Shown piece after piece: positions 13,671-13,686 of a stretch of DNA of 13,686 nucleotides (position 1 is the first letter of the stretch; each line of letters opens with the position of its first letter). Made by a program: the position numbers and the translations under genes. The stretch is from contig CAYRUQ010000027.1 in NCBI GenBank assembly GCA_964427595.1, positions 1 to 13,686 on the forward strand. Reading direction: 5' to 3'. The DNA is from Enterosoma sp964427595. GTDB taxonomy: Bacteria > Bacillota_I > Bacilli_A > RFN20 > CAG-288. The notes under the pieces are model-generated. The model saw only the letters and a program-made list of their open reading frames with translations. It did no database searches and was not told the DNA's origin.

Positions 13671-13686
13671 TGAACGGGAAACAGCT

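Overview
This window reads as chromosome of a low-GC member of the Bacillota, probably class Bacilli or a relative such as the Erysipelotrichales, RF39 or Acholeplasmatales-like lineages. The evidence is AT-rich DNA, sigma-A-type promoters, Bacillus-style gene content (ftsH, tsaC/ywlC, rpiB) and a Bacilli-style rRNA leader with boxA at the right edge. TGA ends most genes and TGG encodes Trp, so the code is standard (table 11). The placement is inference; no 16S sequence is included.

Bases 52-8486 hold the downstream part of a surface-polysaccharide locus. In order it carries a Wzx-type flippase, a fused pyruvyltransferase/FrhB-like iron-sulfur protein, a DUF4422 glycosyltransferase and a Wzy-type polymerase. 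A family-2 glycosyltransferase on the opposite strand follows, then a second family-2 glycosyltransferase and a dTDP-glucose 4,6-dehydratase. Neighbouring + strand genes overlap by 4 nt (GTGA or ATGA) or lie a few bases apart, which suggests translational coupling. Together they would supply a dTDP-deoxysugar, build and modify a repeat unit, flip it and polymerise it. The initiating transferase, chain-length control and the rest of the dTDP-sugar pathway must lie elsewhere.

Bases 8466-9164 form a boundary. A small minus-strand protein with a HEPN-type R-x4-H motif overlaps the dehydratase tail to tail. A regulatory region of about 300 bp follows, with inverted repeats, a 10-bp-periodic array of CG-containing units, and a clear ftsH promoter and ribosome binding site.

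Bases 9165-13573 hold housekeeping genes on the + strand: an unusually long ftsH, a transposase-derived-looking HTH protein 3 nt downstream, tsaC and rpiB. Bases 13574-13686 carry an rRNA-type promoter with an A/T-rich upstream element, a leader hairpin and boxA, so an rRNA operon almost certainly starts just past the edge.

The points most worth following up are: FtsH with an enlarged external domain and a C-terminal alpha/beta domain plus acidic tail; the IS3-like HTH protein in its operon; the pyruvyltransferase/FrhB fusion; the solo HEPN protein; three genes whose -10 box lies 6-9 nt before the start codon, suggesting leaderless mRNAs; and the helically phased array upstream of ftsH. No tRNA, CRISPR or intact insertion sequence was seen.
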